Assembly (NCBI GenBank): GCA_027625915.1
Contig: JANTQA010000026.1
Coordinates: forward strand, 7,626,001-7,690,000
DNA length: 64,000 nucleotides
Source of the DNA: Anaeramoeba flamelloides
Lineage: Eukaryota > Metamonada > Anaeramoebidae
Direction of reading: 5' to 3'
Of this stretch, positions 21,483-33,315 are shown in pieces. Positions within the stretch are counted from its first letter, which is position 1, and each line of letters opens with the position of its first letter. A program made the position numbers and the translations under genes. The notes beneath the pieces are model-generated. The model was not told the DNA's origin. It did no database searches and saw nothing but the letters and a program-made list of their open reading frames with translations.

Positions 21483-24400
21483 TCATTTTTTTATTTCCAA
21501 ACTTTCTTTCAATACTGTTTTAACTTTCTTCTTGTTCTGTCTACCCTTTTCTTTCTTTCTTCTTTTTTCGTTCTTTTTTTTCTTTCTTCGTTGGCTTGTT
21601 TCATGTTTTTTTTGTTTTCTTTTTTTATGCAAAACTTTCTTTTGCATCTTTAACCAATCTAAATGACGTAAAGAACTGGAACTTAATTTAAAATCATTTT
21701 TATCAATGTACACAAGATTTTGGACATAATCGATGACTACAACCTCCAATTCTTGAAGTTTCCTTTCCTTCCTTATACGATTCACATGCTCGGCACCTCT
21801 TCTAGTTTCGTATGAAACGACAATAGCATCTATATTTGTTGCTGTAACCGATGGACCAAATGCATCTTCCAATTTCACAGTCTTTGTTTTGTTTGATATT
21901 AATATTTTTTTTTAAAAAAATCATTTTATAATTTATTTTAGGATAATTAAAGAAAATTAATTTAATTTTTTTTGATTTTATTTTAAGGAAAGAAAATTTT
22001 CATTTTTTTCTAAAAGAAAAAATCAATAAAAAGTATTTTTAAACTTGTAAGGAAAAAAAAAAAAAAAACAAAGAAAATTGATTCAAATTTTAATAATAAT
22101 AAAAAATTAGAATGAATAAAGCAGTTTTAGCAAAAGTTTGACACAAAAAAGTTTTTCAATATACCCCTAAAAATTGATCTATTGAAATTTGTCATCTATT
22201 TTGCCGATGCATTGAAAAACTTTTTTTTTCAAAACAACTACCCTAATAAAAAAACTTTTTTTAAAACATCTATATAACATTTTTATAACAAAATTTCCTT
22301 TTATATGAGATTTTTTCAATATTTTTTGAAAAAAATATTCTTATAACAGGCTTATAACAGGTTACACAAGTTATAACACATTTTATGACAAACATTTATG
22401 TTATAAAAGTTGTTATTATAAAAGTTTATTTCATTTTAAACGTTTATAACATCTTTACAACATGTTTATAACATGCTATAATTTTTTTTTTTTATTAGGG
22501 TAATAATGTGATTTTTAATAATAATTGAAAATAATTGTATCAAATTAAATTTATTAAAAATTGAGAATGTATGAAATTTATTCGTTATCCATAAAGTTAA
22601 TCATATCTGAAAATTTTGAAACTAATTAATTTTTTAAAAAAGAATTACGGTCTTTTCAAGGCTACCTTGATATTTTCTATAAAACAAGTTTCATAAAAAA
22701 AAAAAAAATACTGCAGCCTTGAAATGGATGTACTACTTTTTATTTACGTGTTACCATGATATGGTTTAATTCAATTTAGAAATTATTATCATGACAAATT
22801 TAATTTATTGCAAATACAACGTGGTTGTTTTTTTGTTTTCTTAAATTAATGAATTAAAAAAATTTTTTTAAATTGAATAATTGATATATTTTTGAAAAAA
22901 ATCTGTTAATATAGGTTTTGATTTAGAAAAGTGGAAAAAATTTAATAAAAGTATAAATATTAGTATTTGTATTGATTTTAAATTATGATTTAATTTTGAC
23001 TTATTCTTAGATTTAGTTTTTGATATTCATTATATTATTAAATGCGTTAATTGGATATCCAAGAAGCAAGTGAATAAAAAGAGAAATGAATGAAAAAATG
23101 AATAAATAAATAAATAAATGAACAAATGAATGAATGAAAGAACGAACGAATGAACAAATGAATCAAGAAAGAAACAAAAAACAAAAAAAAAATATACAAA
23201 TTAATTAATTAAATAAAAAAAAAAAATTACAATAATATCAAGATTTGGATTTATATATTTAACAAATCTTTCAACATTATTTCTTCTGGTTTCATATGAT
23301 TCTATTAATTTAGAAAGATACTTTTTCCCTAATAATTTTTCCCCATCTGTAAAAGAATTTAATTAAAGAAAATAAAAAATATTAATTAATAATGGATAAA
23401 AAAATTCTGAGTTATAAAAATAATATTTAAATAATATAGCTATTTTTTTTTTTTTTTAATGAAAAATTTTACCTGTTACACCAATAATTATTCTGTCTGT
23501 GGCCGAAAGTGAAGCAACAGTCAATAAGGCTCTGTGACCGCTGTGTAATCTATCAAATGTACCCCCTAAAATGACACCGGGATAACTTGGATTGGAGTCT
23601 TGGTTTTCTTCTTTTTCAACAACTTGATCAGAATTGTCAGATCCTTCATCAGCTGAAGACCAATCAGATAAACTATTCGTTGAAAAGGATAAAGGAATCG
23701 ATACTGCTGTACATTCCTGGTATTCTAATGGTTCATATTTTTTTTCCACTCGGGATTCATTTATTTTGTTAAGATTCTCTTTCCCTATTAAAATAAAATA
23801 ATTTTACATTAAAAATTATTTATTTTGTTTGGGTTAATTATATATATATCGAAATTAATAAATTAGAATAATAACTGTCTTTATTGTTTTGATTTGGAAA
23901 CAATCACTTTGTTATGTTATGAGTTTGGCCTGGAAGAACGAGAAATATGAGATTGTTCGAAGTGATATAAGATGATATTGAGGGGTTAGAAGAAAGAGGA
24001 TTAATATCCTCTTAGCACTAATACAATATCATATTTTGAGTCTGGAATGGGATCCAAAACGAGGAATTATAACAGGTTATTTTGAACAAATGAAACAATA
24101 TGAGTTGATATTTATTTTTTTGGAACTAAGGATCTAACTCTTCACAACAATAAAAAAACAAACAAATTTAAACAAGTAAAAAGAAATTTGTTATTTTTCA
24201 ATGGTAGTTTGAAGAACTTTTTCTTTAAAGGATCTTTTTCTCCCAATTGAGTTATCGAAAACATTGAAGTTAAATTTTACATTTTCTTCATTGGGAACAA
24301 AACTTGGCTTAAAATCCCACAGAGACAAACTAGATCATCCAACTTTTCAAATTGTCTCTATTTTCACTTTTACTTCATGCTTGCTAAGAAACATACGAAG

Positions 24401-27129
24401 GCGATCAAACTTTAAAACCATGCGTATATTATGATCTCTTAACAGTGACCGATTTTGAGTATTCCTCTAAAAATTCTGAACTTTACGTAGCAAAAAAAAA
24501 TGTTTTTTTTTTTTTTTCTAATTTTTTGAAATTTGTAATTGTGGTGTTTTTTTTTCATTTTGAAATTCTTCTATTAGTGTTATCTTCTCTTTTCTTTTTT
24601 TTTCGAAGAAAAAAAGAGATCAAACATTTTTTTATATTTTTTTAAAAATGATATTGATTTCTTTCGAATGAAAACCAAAAACGCTGCTTGATTTTTCGGC
24701 ATTTCTTTTAAACAAAAAAAGGGAATCCATTCAATTTCCAACCTTTACAGGAATAATTGAAGGACTTTAATCTTTGTAGTCTATTGATCAAATAATTGGG
24801 TTCCTTGAACCAAATTAATTTTCCAATGTATAAATCCTTGAGCGCCACGATCTTTTTGAATTTATGAGATTAAAAAAGTAGTAAAAAAATTGGTTCAACA
24901 CTTCAAAAATAACTATAAAAAACATTTTTAAAGTAGAATTTTCTTTGTAAAATACTTTTTATTTGCCCCAAATTGAATTGAAAATTAAAAGATCGGAAAA
25001 TTTTCAAACTTTACCTAATAACCTAATGATTTCCCTAAATCTTTCCACAGTGGCTACAATAATATCCTATTCTTTTTAATGTCCTAATCTCTTTCTTACC
25101 AGTAGTTATCAAGAATTATATACTTTTTATTTTTACAATTAAAAAGTTTGCGTTTAAAAAAAATACATAGTAACTAGATAAGATAATTACCTCATATTAT
25201 ACAAATAATTTTTGAAATTGAAAAAAAAAATTTTTAGAAATTTTTATCAGTGTCTAATACCAATCAAAAACTAACCAAACTATGATGTACGATCGATCTC
25301 CAAAAATCAAAAATGAAAATCTAGGTAATTTTTCGATAAAAGCGCCAAAGAGTGACACCCAGTTTACAATTTAAATGGTTGTGAATTATAATTATAATTT
25401 TGAAAACAGCTGTGTTAGTTTTGAAGTGTCTCTCTTTGGCGCTTTTTCGTGATTTTTCATTTTTTTTTTTTTTCCTTTTTTTGTTTTATTTTTAAAATGA
25501 GTTATTTTTTTCTCGAAAGAATGTTTAAAAAATCTTTATTTTGTCCAAATATAGAGGGTTACAAAATAACCACAAATTAGATTAAATTGAATTAAATTGA
25601 TTTTGTATTTCAAGAAAGCAATTTGTTTCAAATTGAAGAAATTTAACCATTTGGAAATAGAAAATGACAAAAAAAAATTGGATTTTTTTTTTTTATTTGA
25701 TTATTTTTAATTGAGATTTGCTTTGAAACTTATTTTTCGTGAATTGAATTTATTAAGAATGATACCCAAATAAACTTTTTATATTTGTTTTTTGAATTTT
25801 ATCCAACGAGATCCTCTAATTTTTTTTTTGTTATTTGAATTTTTTTTAAATTGAGAACCCTTTTAAACTTTTTTTTTTTTAATTGCATTTTGATATTGAT
25901 TTTTTTTTTTATTTGAATTTTTTGATTTATAAGATTCTATGAAATTTTTTTTTTGTTATTTGAATTTTTTGAATTAAAAGACTTCACTTTAACAATGCTA
26001 TTTTTAGTGGGAAGTCACTCTTTGAATATGGAGCAAGTTCAAGGTAAGTGGATGAACAATTAATAAATATTTGAAAAAAGAAATTTACAGTTCCAGGACT
26101 TATTAGTGCACACAATAAGAACACATAAAAGGTTAAAAATAATCAAAATAAAGCACATACAAAAAAAAAATAGCACACAAAAAAAGATTGGTCATAATAA
26201 CAAACACTCTTTTTTTTTTTTCAACCCAAACAATAATCCAAAAAAAAATTATGTGCCTTAATTTTGGGAATTGTGCCTTATTTAAATTTTGCTTTTTATG
26301 CCTTATTTGATTAATTAGAGTATATGTTAAAAAGTTCTCGAACTGTAAAGGTTTACCCTTTGTTTTACAGCTGTAATGATTTATTTTTTGTTTTTTTTAA
26401 ATGATATTAATTTTGTTAAACATTAACCATGTTTCCATTTAATCTCTCCGCTTCAATATCAATATTTTGGTTTCTTTGTAAAACTTCTTTACACAAAACT
26501 TGTCTTAACCTTGGCAATGTTTCTAGACACTAGAGTCTCAACAACTTTAATTAGTATCAAGAATTCTTTTAATTACAAAACTGGTATTTGAAATTTAAAT
26601 TGGATAAATTTTCATCTCGTTTTTTTTTTCAAAATCATAATCATTCAATTAGGATTTTTATTTCACACAAAGTATCCCAAAATATTGCATAAAACAATAA
26701 ACAAAGAGCCCAAATTCCAATCTATCTCTTTGAATTTTATTAGTCTAGTTGGTAAAAGAGGAAAATGAAGAGAAAATTTTGTACTTTTTATTATTGAAAT
26801 ACCAGCAATTCTCCAAACAAACCCAACTTGATTGAAATTTTGGATCCAAAATTCATTTCAATTGATTTGAGCTCATTCGAAAATCAAATTTACCCAAAAA
26901 AAGTCAGCAGAAATAGGATCTTTGAAAAAAAACAGTAATTTGTTGTTCAGAAAAAAAGGAACTTGTATGAAAAGAAAAATAATTTTGAACAAGGCAGAAT
27001 TGGAATCAAGCAGATCAATGATACATTCTTGATACAAGAGAAGATAAGATGTGAAAATTTGTCAAAGTTTTAACTTTTTCTTGACTTGGAAGGGTTGGTT
27101 GTAAATTCTTCATCCTAATAAAAAATTTG

Positions 27130-27160
<31 letters not shown>

Positions 27161-27474
27161 AACATACCAAGTTCTTCTTCAAGAGAATCAAAAACAACTG
27201 TAATCATCGAGTGGTTTATTAAAAAATCACTTGGGTTTTCCATTGGAATTAAACAAACTTCTAATTGCGGGTTCTTTAAAGTTGCAACACTATAATAAAG
27301 AATCAAAATTTTTTGAACAAGATCAAAATTTAATTCAAGAAGACTTGAGATTCCAACAAACAGTGCCTTTTCACTTTTACCAACGCTTGTATAAAGAAGA
27401 CCAATATTTTTTTCATGGTTTAGTACATTGTAGGGATCACTTGGAACATTAAGAGAAAGAAATCCGGTGGACAT
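21483..27474 (-). CDS. Phosphopantetheine adenylyltransferase (CoA synthesis)
   Basis: Four exons on the minus strand: 27474-27168, 23784-23473, 23346-23231 and 21881-21483 (307, 312, 116, 399 nt). Every junction is GT-AG and in phase, giving 377 residues. The enzyme transfers AMP from ATP to 4'-phosphopantetheine, the penultimate step of coenzyme A synthesis. Exon 2 ends with the nucleotidyltransferase signature [14 protein letters not shown] (about 174-186) and RIIIGVT. Exon 3 gives [19 protein letters not shown] and [15 protein letters not shown]. Exon 4 gives [34 protein letters not shown] and [12 protein letters not shown]. No dephospho-CoA kinase domain follows, so it is monofunctional like yeast Cab4. 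The N-terminal 100 residues are poorly conserved, as in eukaryotic relatives. The last 55 or so residues are an unusual Lys/Arg-rich tail. Introns 1 (3.4 kb) and 3 (1.35 kb) hold mobile-element relics. Exon 1 assignment rests on phase and position and is less sure than the rest. Confidence 0.9.
22241..22500. mobile_element. TA-flanked MITE, CCCTAATAAA family, copy 1
   Basis: A 260-bp non-coding element with ends CCCTAATAAAAAAA and TTTTTTTATTAGGG, flanked on both sides by TA. That is the target duplication of Tc1/mariner elements. The interior contains about ten TTATAAC/GTTATAA units in both orientations. It sits in intron 3 of the PPAT gene. A more diverged copy lies at 39291-39563. Confidence 0.8.
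23080..23170 (+). repeat. Tetranucleotide microsatellite (GAAT/AAAT)n
   Basis: Imperfect runs of AATA, AATG and AACG tetramers lying just downstream of PPAT exon 3, inside its third intron. Confidence 0.85.
23870..25200 (+). repeat. Long dispersed repeat family J, copy 1
   Basis: About 1.3 kb related over its length to 44330-45580 in the same orientation. Shared blocks in order: TGTTTTGATTTGGAAACAATCAC, ATCATAT.TTTTGAGTC, a TTTGAAGAA..TTTTCTTTAAAGGATC block, GATATTGATTTCTTTC, and TAGTTATCAA.AAT near the end. No conserved frame, so this is a decayed or non-autonomous element of unknown class. It lies in PPAT intron 1 and is followed directly by a family D copy. Confidence 0.65.
25230..26060 (+). 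repeat. Dispersed repeat family D, copy 2
   Basis: Same-orientation relative of 13650-14430 (TACGATCGATCTC, GATAAAAGCGCCAAAGAG, CAATTTGTTTCAAATTGAAG). Expanded T-runs separate the conserved blocks. It lies within PPAT intron 1. Confidence 0.7.
26088..26345. mobile_element. TA-flanked palindromic MITE with CAGTTC ends
   Basis: Ends CAGTTCCAGGACTT and AAGTTCTCGAACTG, each flanked by TA, enclose 258 bp. Internal GCACACA/ATGTGCCTTA strings recall the 197-bp CAGTCAG family, so this may be a diverged subfamily. Non-coding; in PPAT intron 1. Confidence 0.6.
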
Positions 27475-27995
27475 CAAATTTAATATATTTAGGATATTTG
27501 ATAAAAGTGTAATTTAACAAAAATGAATCAAAAAATTTTTTCCCTAAATGTTCTCACTTGTGATATATTATTAAAAAGAAGACTTTATCAAATTTTTAAT
27601 CTTTTAACAAGGGTTTAACAAATTTACTATCAAAAGAAATGAATAGTTTTCATGAAGACAGCAACCGGTAAAAAACTATTACACAATAAAAAATATTTTA
27701 CGAAAATTCAACTCAATATCGTTTAAAATTTGGAATTATAAACTTATCCTACAAACCATTTCAAAATATAGTACTTGAGAGATAATCATTCACAAGATAA
27801 GTTAAAATTGTTAACTTGAATAATTAAAATAATGAGTCAAACAGTTTTCATACCTTTTCCTTGCTCACTTTTTTAATATTTCTCCAGGGAATTTAATTGT
27901 CAAATCATTTTACACATTATACTCAAATAGAAAAAAAAAAACAAGTATCCCATATTTCTCATTTTTTTGAAAATTTAACTTTGTTTTCCAAAAAT
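27475..27995. promoter_or_regulatory. Shared divergent promoter interval
   Basis: The only sequence between the start codons of the PPAT gene (leftward) and the PAQR gene (rightward), 521 bp. Both promoters must lie here or in the genes. I see no TATA or other motif that can be trusted at this AT content. Confidence 0.4.
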
Positions 27996-28853
27996 ATGAA
28001 TCCAAACAAATTGTATTTTCCCTTGGTTACAAGATCAAAGATTACAAAAGAACAACGAACCAACCAGTACTCAAACCCTTATATCAAAAGCGGTTATCGC
28101 TACAAGTATAACTTTAGGCAATCGCTGTTTTCGATCTTGCGTCTGCACAATGAAACTATAAATATCTGGAGTCATTTGGTTTGCTTTTTTCTGGCGATTG
28201 CCTTTTACATCAAAGAGTTTGCAAACAACACGTCTGTTCTATCGCTGTCTTTCACTGACAAACTTATTTTTAGCATCTATTTATTTGGGTGCTTAATGTG
28301 CTTTGCTAATTCCACGATCTTGCATCTTTTTGATTGCGGATCGCTTGAGCTCTCGAAATTGTTGTTAAAATTGGACTTCACGGGGATTTCAACCATGATC
28401 TTATCCAGTTTTTTACCACCACTTTATTTTGTGTTTAACAAGAACGACCTCCTCAGGAATTCATATATGATTGTGATCCTCGTTTTAGTTCTCCTTCTAA
28501 TCTTTTTCACATGGTTTCAACAATCCTTTTTTGTGAACACTAGATGGGCAAGAACGCTGTTTTATTCTGTAGTTGTTGCGTCGGGCTTAATACCAACGTT
28601 CCATGCGCTCTTCGTAGTGCCCTCGCCATTGTGCTGGGTCTTGTTTGCCTATATAATGTCGATGTTTGTTTCTTATTTGCTCGGTGTGATCTGCTATGCC
28701 TTCTACATCCCAGAGAGATGGATAAGGTGGGACAAACTCGATTATTATTTCCATTCGCACCAATGGTGGCATTTCTTTGTCGCAACAGCTGCATATATCC
28801 ATTTCAAAATGATTCTCAAAAGTATTGACTATTATTTGTATTCCCAGATTTAA
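27996..28853 (+). CDS. PAQR-family seven-transmembrane protein (adiponectin-receptor-like)
   Basis: One exon of 285 residues from the ATG at 27996, the first in-frame ATG before the conserved region. Family hallmarks appear in order: NPYIKSGYR, LRLHNETINIWSHL before TM1, STILHLFDCGS, LKLDFTGI, and near the C-terminus IPERWIRWDKLDYYF followed by HSHQWWHFFVATAAYIHF. The zinc ligands of AdipoR-type receptors are all present (His110, His255, His259), as is the conserved Asp of LDFTGI. About seven hydrophobic segments span residues 55-280. PAQR proteins are membrane proteins with a cytosolic N-terminus; several act as receptors with ceramidase activity, and Opisthokont members respond to adiponectin, osmotin or progestins. 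The ligand here is unknown. Base composition is noticeably less AT-rich than the surroundings. Confidence 0.92.
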   Translation: MNPNKLYFPLVTRSKITKEQRTNQYSNPYIKSGYRYKYNFRQSLFSILRLHNETINIWSHLVCFFLAIAFYIKEFANNTSVLSLSFTDKLIFSIYLFGCLMCFANSTILHLFDCGSLELSKLLLKLDFTGISTMILSSFLPPLYFVFNKNDLLRNSYMIVILVLVLLLIFFTWFQQSFFVNTRWARTLFYSVVVASGLIPTFHALFVVPSPLCWVLFAYIMSMFVSYLLGVICYAFYIPERWIRWDKLDYYFHSHQWWHFFVATAAYIHFKMILKSIDYYLYSQI

Positions 28854-29339
28854 GAAGTGTGCAATTTATTCATTTCATTTAAATTCCTTTCGTTTCGTTT
28901 CAATTCCGGATTTTGATCAAACTAAAGCGGTTTTTTCGGGATGTTACTATCTTTTCTTGAAATAATAGTAAAAAAATTTTTTTGGAAAAAGATAAACGAC
29001 CTTAATTTAATGAATAATAGTTTTAAAAAAGTTTAACAAAAGTACCTCGAAAACATTTGGTTGGAAAACTTAAATAGACCCATTTTTAGTACTCTTTTAA
29101 AAACTTTTTTTGGCGTAACACTCTTCTAAAATAACTTTATTTTAAGACAATTGATTTTTTCATTAATTTCTCATTCCTTATACTAGTTTTCCAGAAATAA
29201 TTTATTTGTTTTGATATTAAAATACATCAGAAATTAGAATTATCCCAGAAATTACTGGAAAATTTTTTTTTTAATAAATTCATCAAACAAAAACTCTTTT
29301 TATTGATTTTTTTTTTTTTTATTGAGGAGAGGTGGTGGC

Positions 29340-29995
29340 TCAATAAAATTACCTCCTGTTTGCCTTTAGGTTTTCCAGAATTTTAAAGAATTGAGTAAAA
29401 TCTTTAATTTTACGCTATTCTTTTGAATTCTGGAAAACCGCCGTTAGGTTTTTTTTTACTTTTTGACATATAAAGAAAATTTATTTAATTTTTTTTACAT
29501 TTCAAGAATTAAAAAAAACCTAGGCGCTTGACGGCACTTTCGTTGAGGTTTTTTTTAATTTGAGAAATAAAACGACAATTAATTTAATTTTTGGTTGATT
29601 TCTCAAATTAAAAAAAACCTTCAGAAGTTTTCTCGAGATTTTCTGTTTTATTTGTGAAGTGTTCTAAGTTTTTTTGAGGTTTTCTATTTTATTTTGAAGT
29701 GTTCTAGGTTATTTTTACTTTTTGAAATAAACAGAAAATTTTAATAAATTTTCGGTTTATTTCGAAAAGTAAAAAAAAACCTAACGAAAATCTATTGATT
29801 TTACAAATAAATGGAAACCTCAAGAAAACTTATTGTTACTTTTTTATACTTATTGAAATGAAAAGAAAATTAATCAAATTATCTTTTCATTTCAAAAAAT
29901 AAAATAAAAAAAAACACAATTTTCCATTATTTAAAATAATAGAGAAAAATGTTTGATTTTCCTCAATTATTTCAAATTCTAGAAAACCTAATGAC
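29340..29995. repeat. Tandem hairpin cluster 2 (CGTTAGGTTTTT family)
   Basis: Starts with a hairpin whose arms are GGTTTTCCAGAATT and AATTCTGGAAAACC around GAGTAAAATC...GATT-type sequence. It is followed by at least three hairpins with GTTAGGTTTTTTTTAC-like and GTAAAAAAAAACCTAAC-like arms, plus a diverged one with AAAATAAAAAAAAACAC. Connectors include GCGCTTGACGGCACTTTCGTT. Same building blocks as 12479-13258 and 50385-51025 in a different order. Confidence 0.75.
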
Positions 29996-30179
29996 ATTTC
30001 AAACTTTTAATTATTTTCTAAATTTTTAATTCTGGAATTGTCTAGTTTAATTTCAACTTGTTTTTAATTTTGGAATACCAATTAATATTTTCTGATTCTT
30101 TTTTTCTAAAAGGGAGGTAATTAATTAATAAATCCAAACCGAGGATTTTTAATTATTGGATTTAACTTATATATTCTTT

Positions 30180-31330
30180 AATATATTTTTATTCTGATAA
30201 AATCAATTTTTGTTTCAGTTTTATAAATAAGCCTAGGGAAATGTAAGCTAATTAACAAAAATTTTGGAATTTTTTTATTAATCCAAGTATCAATATCTTT
30301 AAAATCTTGTTTTTTCAAATGAAATATTTCTAATCCATATAATAGTTGGGCTAAGTGATACAGCGTTTTAAAAAATGAATTTTTAATACATTAGATATTT
30401 TTTTTTGTTATAAGATTAATATTAATTTTTTAAAAATTGATATTAACTTTATCTATGTTAAATTTTTAATGAGTTTTTTTTTATCTTGCCAAATACCAAG
30501 ATCTAAAATTTCCTTTGGAATTAAAGCATTTTTATTTTTATAATTATTAGGATTAATTTCAATAAGTACCAACTATTGTTTGGAGTGGATTATTCTAAAC
30601 TCCATTCAAAAAATTATGACTCTCCTGAAATAATAAATTAGAAAACAATATAGCCTTTGGTATTTAAGAATAACTAATAATTAAATCTGATTAAAAAACA
30701 CTTTTAAATCATTCGAAACATATCAAAATCTGATATTTCAAAAATTAAAAAAAAATAAAACCAAAAACTAAAAAAAATGTGTATCACAATTTTTGAAATG
30801 AAAAATACAGATTTTTTCTTACTTAACTTTAACTGAAAAATGGTTAACATGAAGATTTTTTACTCATAATAAAATTCATTTTAAAAGACATTTAATAGTT
30901 TAAATTTTAGTGATTATTTCCCATTTTAAAGATATCTTTTTTATTTTCGAATGATCTTTTTCAAAAAAAAAAAAAAAGTAAAAAAAAAGAAATGAAAAAT
31001 TTCCCAAAAAGAAAAAATTGAAAAACAAAAATTTGAAAAAGTAAAAAAAAAAGGTCTAAATTAGTAAAAATTATTCTGATCCAAAAATTTGAAAAATATT
31101 TTTTTGATAAGAAAGATAGGAATAAACCCTCAAAACAACTTTCAATTAACATTATAAACTGAATCAAAATTTTTGAAAAATAGTTAATCATGATTTTAAG
31201 TTAAGTAGGAGTTATGGTGGATCCATACGGCGTCTGTCTTTTTAATTTATATCCAAAAATTTATCAACTGGTAAATCTGATATAATTTTTACAAAAGCTA
31301 TTGGAATGACGATCATAATTGATGATCAGT
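30180..31330 (-). pseudogene. Decayed LINE-like reverse transcriptase relic
   Basis: Pieces of coding sequence in different frames lie in the right order on the minus strand. Around 31330-31200: AFVKIISDLPVDKFLDI (resembling RT motif A, DxxxAFDxI) and RQTPYGSTITPT followed by INYFSKIL (resembling the QGSxLSPTLF..YINDL block of motif B). Around 30560-30470: KNALIPKEILDLGIWQDKK. Around 30390-30190: FFKTLYHLAQLLYGLEIF then HLKKQDFKDIDTWINKKIP, like the YGxE segment after the RT thumb of non-LTR elements. Several stops and frame changes interrupt it; no endonuclease region was recognised. LINE class is inference. Confidence 0.45.
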
Positions 31331-31619
31331 AGATTTTCTAAAATATCAGAAACTTTAATAAATTTGCAATTAAATAATTAAAATCACATTTTTTAAAAAC
31401 TTGATAACCAATTGAAATAAAAAAGATCAATTTCTCTATTATTAAACGGAAAAAAAAAAAAAAAAAGTAAAAAATATGTAAATTATATTCATATTTATTA
31501 TTTTTTATTAAAAATTACTAATATTTAAAATAATACTTTAATAAATTAGGGTTAATATTAAAAATATTAGTAAAAAAATCTTAAAAAAAAACACATAATA
31601 ATAATCGTTTTAAAAATGA

Positions 31620-33284
31620 TTAATCATTATATAATTGTAAAACTTTTTCGTAAATATTAGTATTTGACTTTATCGAATCTAAAATTTGTTCTTTATAATT
31701 TGGGATTGAAATTAATTTAAAAATTTTCGTTAAATGTAATAATAATTCTTCATCGAAAACATCGAATGATTCAACTTCATAATTATAATTTTTATTGTCT
31801 AAATTGAGATCGTCTGCATTGACTTGTATAAAATTTTGAGATAAGGTTTTACCTTCGCATGCGACAAATTTTTGATCATTTTTGGCGATGATCAAATATT
31901 CAGATTGTTCATTGAGGTCTTTACATAAAAAGCATGGCTCCACTAAATTGTTCATGAAGATTTGCAATTTAGGAATAAATTGTTCGACGATTGGATTCAC
32001 CAATTGCATGTTTTCCTCATTAAAGGTTGCGCCATTGGCCACGCTTTGGACCACTTTTGAGAGCAATATCAGATTTCGTCTATTGTGTATACTAGGTATT
32101 TTATCTGTGATGCCATATTTTTCGGGCACGACAATTGCTGGGCATATAAATCTTAAAAAGATAAACCCTGCCACAACGATATATTTCGAATTGGGGAATT
32201 TTTTTGAAGTGGCTGAAAATAGTTTGCAACAGAGATCTCTTAAGGCAAGTGGGCAAAGTTCTAGCGAATTTAGGATTGCATTTAAAGTCTTGATTACATA
32301 TTTTTTCAACAATTCCAAGTTTTTCTTTGCCCTTCTTTTGATTGTTTCATTGATTTCATCTTCATCAGGATTAAGTACGCCATCATTGTTGCGATTACTA
32401 GTGACTTTCGTTTTTATTTGTTTTGCTATATACTGAGGAATTATTTCAAAGGATTCTTCACATTGGATAATTTCATTAATAATATCTTTTAAAGTTTTGG
32501 AAAGATAATTTAAAGCAACATTTTTGGCATAAGTATTCATCATTTTGGAAGCCATACAATTTCCTCGAAATAAAGTTCCTTCAAATTCTGTTTTCTCAAC
32601 CTCATTTTGAATATTTTGTTCAATTAATATCGAATTAAATCTTTTGACTTCAAATATTGTAATTAAAGATTTTGATAGTAAATCAAGGTCAGAAATATTG
32701 ACTATTTTGGAAATTGTCATTGTAAATAATAATTGTTCATTTTGTAAAACAAATAATAATTTGTGTAATTGCTCAATTTTTTTAAAGGGGATTTTCTTGG
32801 GCCGTTCGTTGCCACGCGGTGACTTTTTCTCGTTATTATTTTGTTGTTTATTCTCATTTTTATTAATTATCTTTTCAGGAATCAAATCTTCAATAAATTG
32901 AATTGATTTAATTGGTTTAACAATTTCAATGAAAGATTTTTTAATTTCATATTCCTTTGTATTATATTGGATTTTTATTGTTTTTAATTTTATATTATTT
33001 TCAATGATATTTACCCAATTGCCCTTCTTGATCTCAAGTACACCTTCTTTATTAACAATCGATTTAAGTACATATCCTATCTCTTTATCATCATCATCAT
33101 CATCATCATCATCAATCTTTTTATTCTTGTCATTGCTTTTATGGTTGTCAATCTTTGTATTCTTATCATTGCTTTTATTTTTGTCATTTTCATTATTTTT
33201 GTTATTGTTATTATTATTTTCATTTTCATTATTATTATTATTGCTAGTATTATTTTCATTTCCATTTTTATTATTATTGGTATT

Positions 33285-33315
<31 letters not shown>

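Larger units (their letters stand above)
28854..31619. other. Intergenic region between PAQR and RasGAP genes
   Basis: No intact gene. Contains hairpin cluster 2 (29340-29995) and a decayed reverse-transcriptase-like relic on the minus strand (about 30180-31330). Confidence 0.5.

Noticed and set aside
28540-28828. Alternative frames of 71-94 codons overlapping the PAQR C-terminus
   Set aside because: They overlap the strongly conserved PAQR frame and encode nothing recognisable; the gene's balanced base composition makes long chance frames likely.
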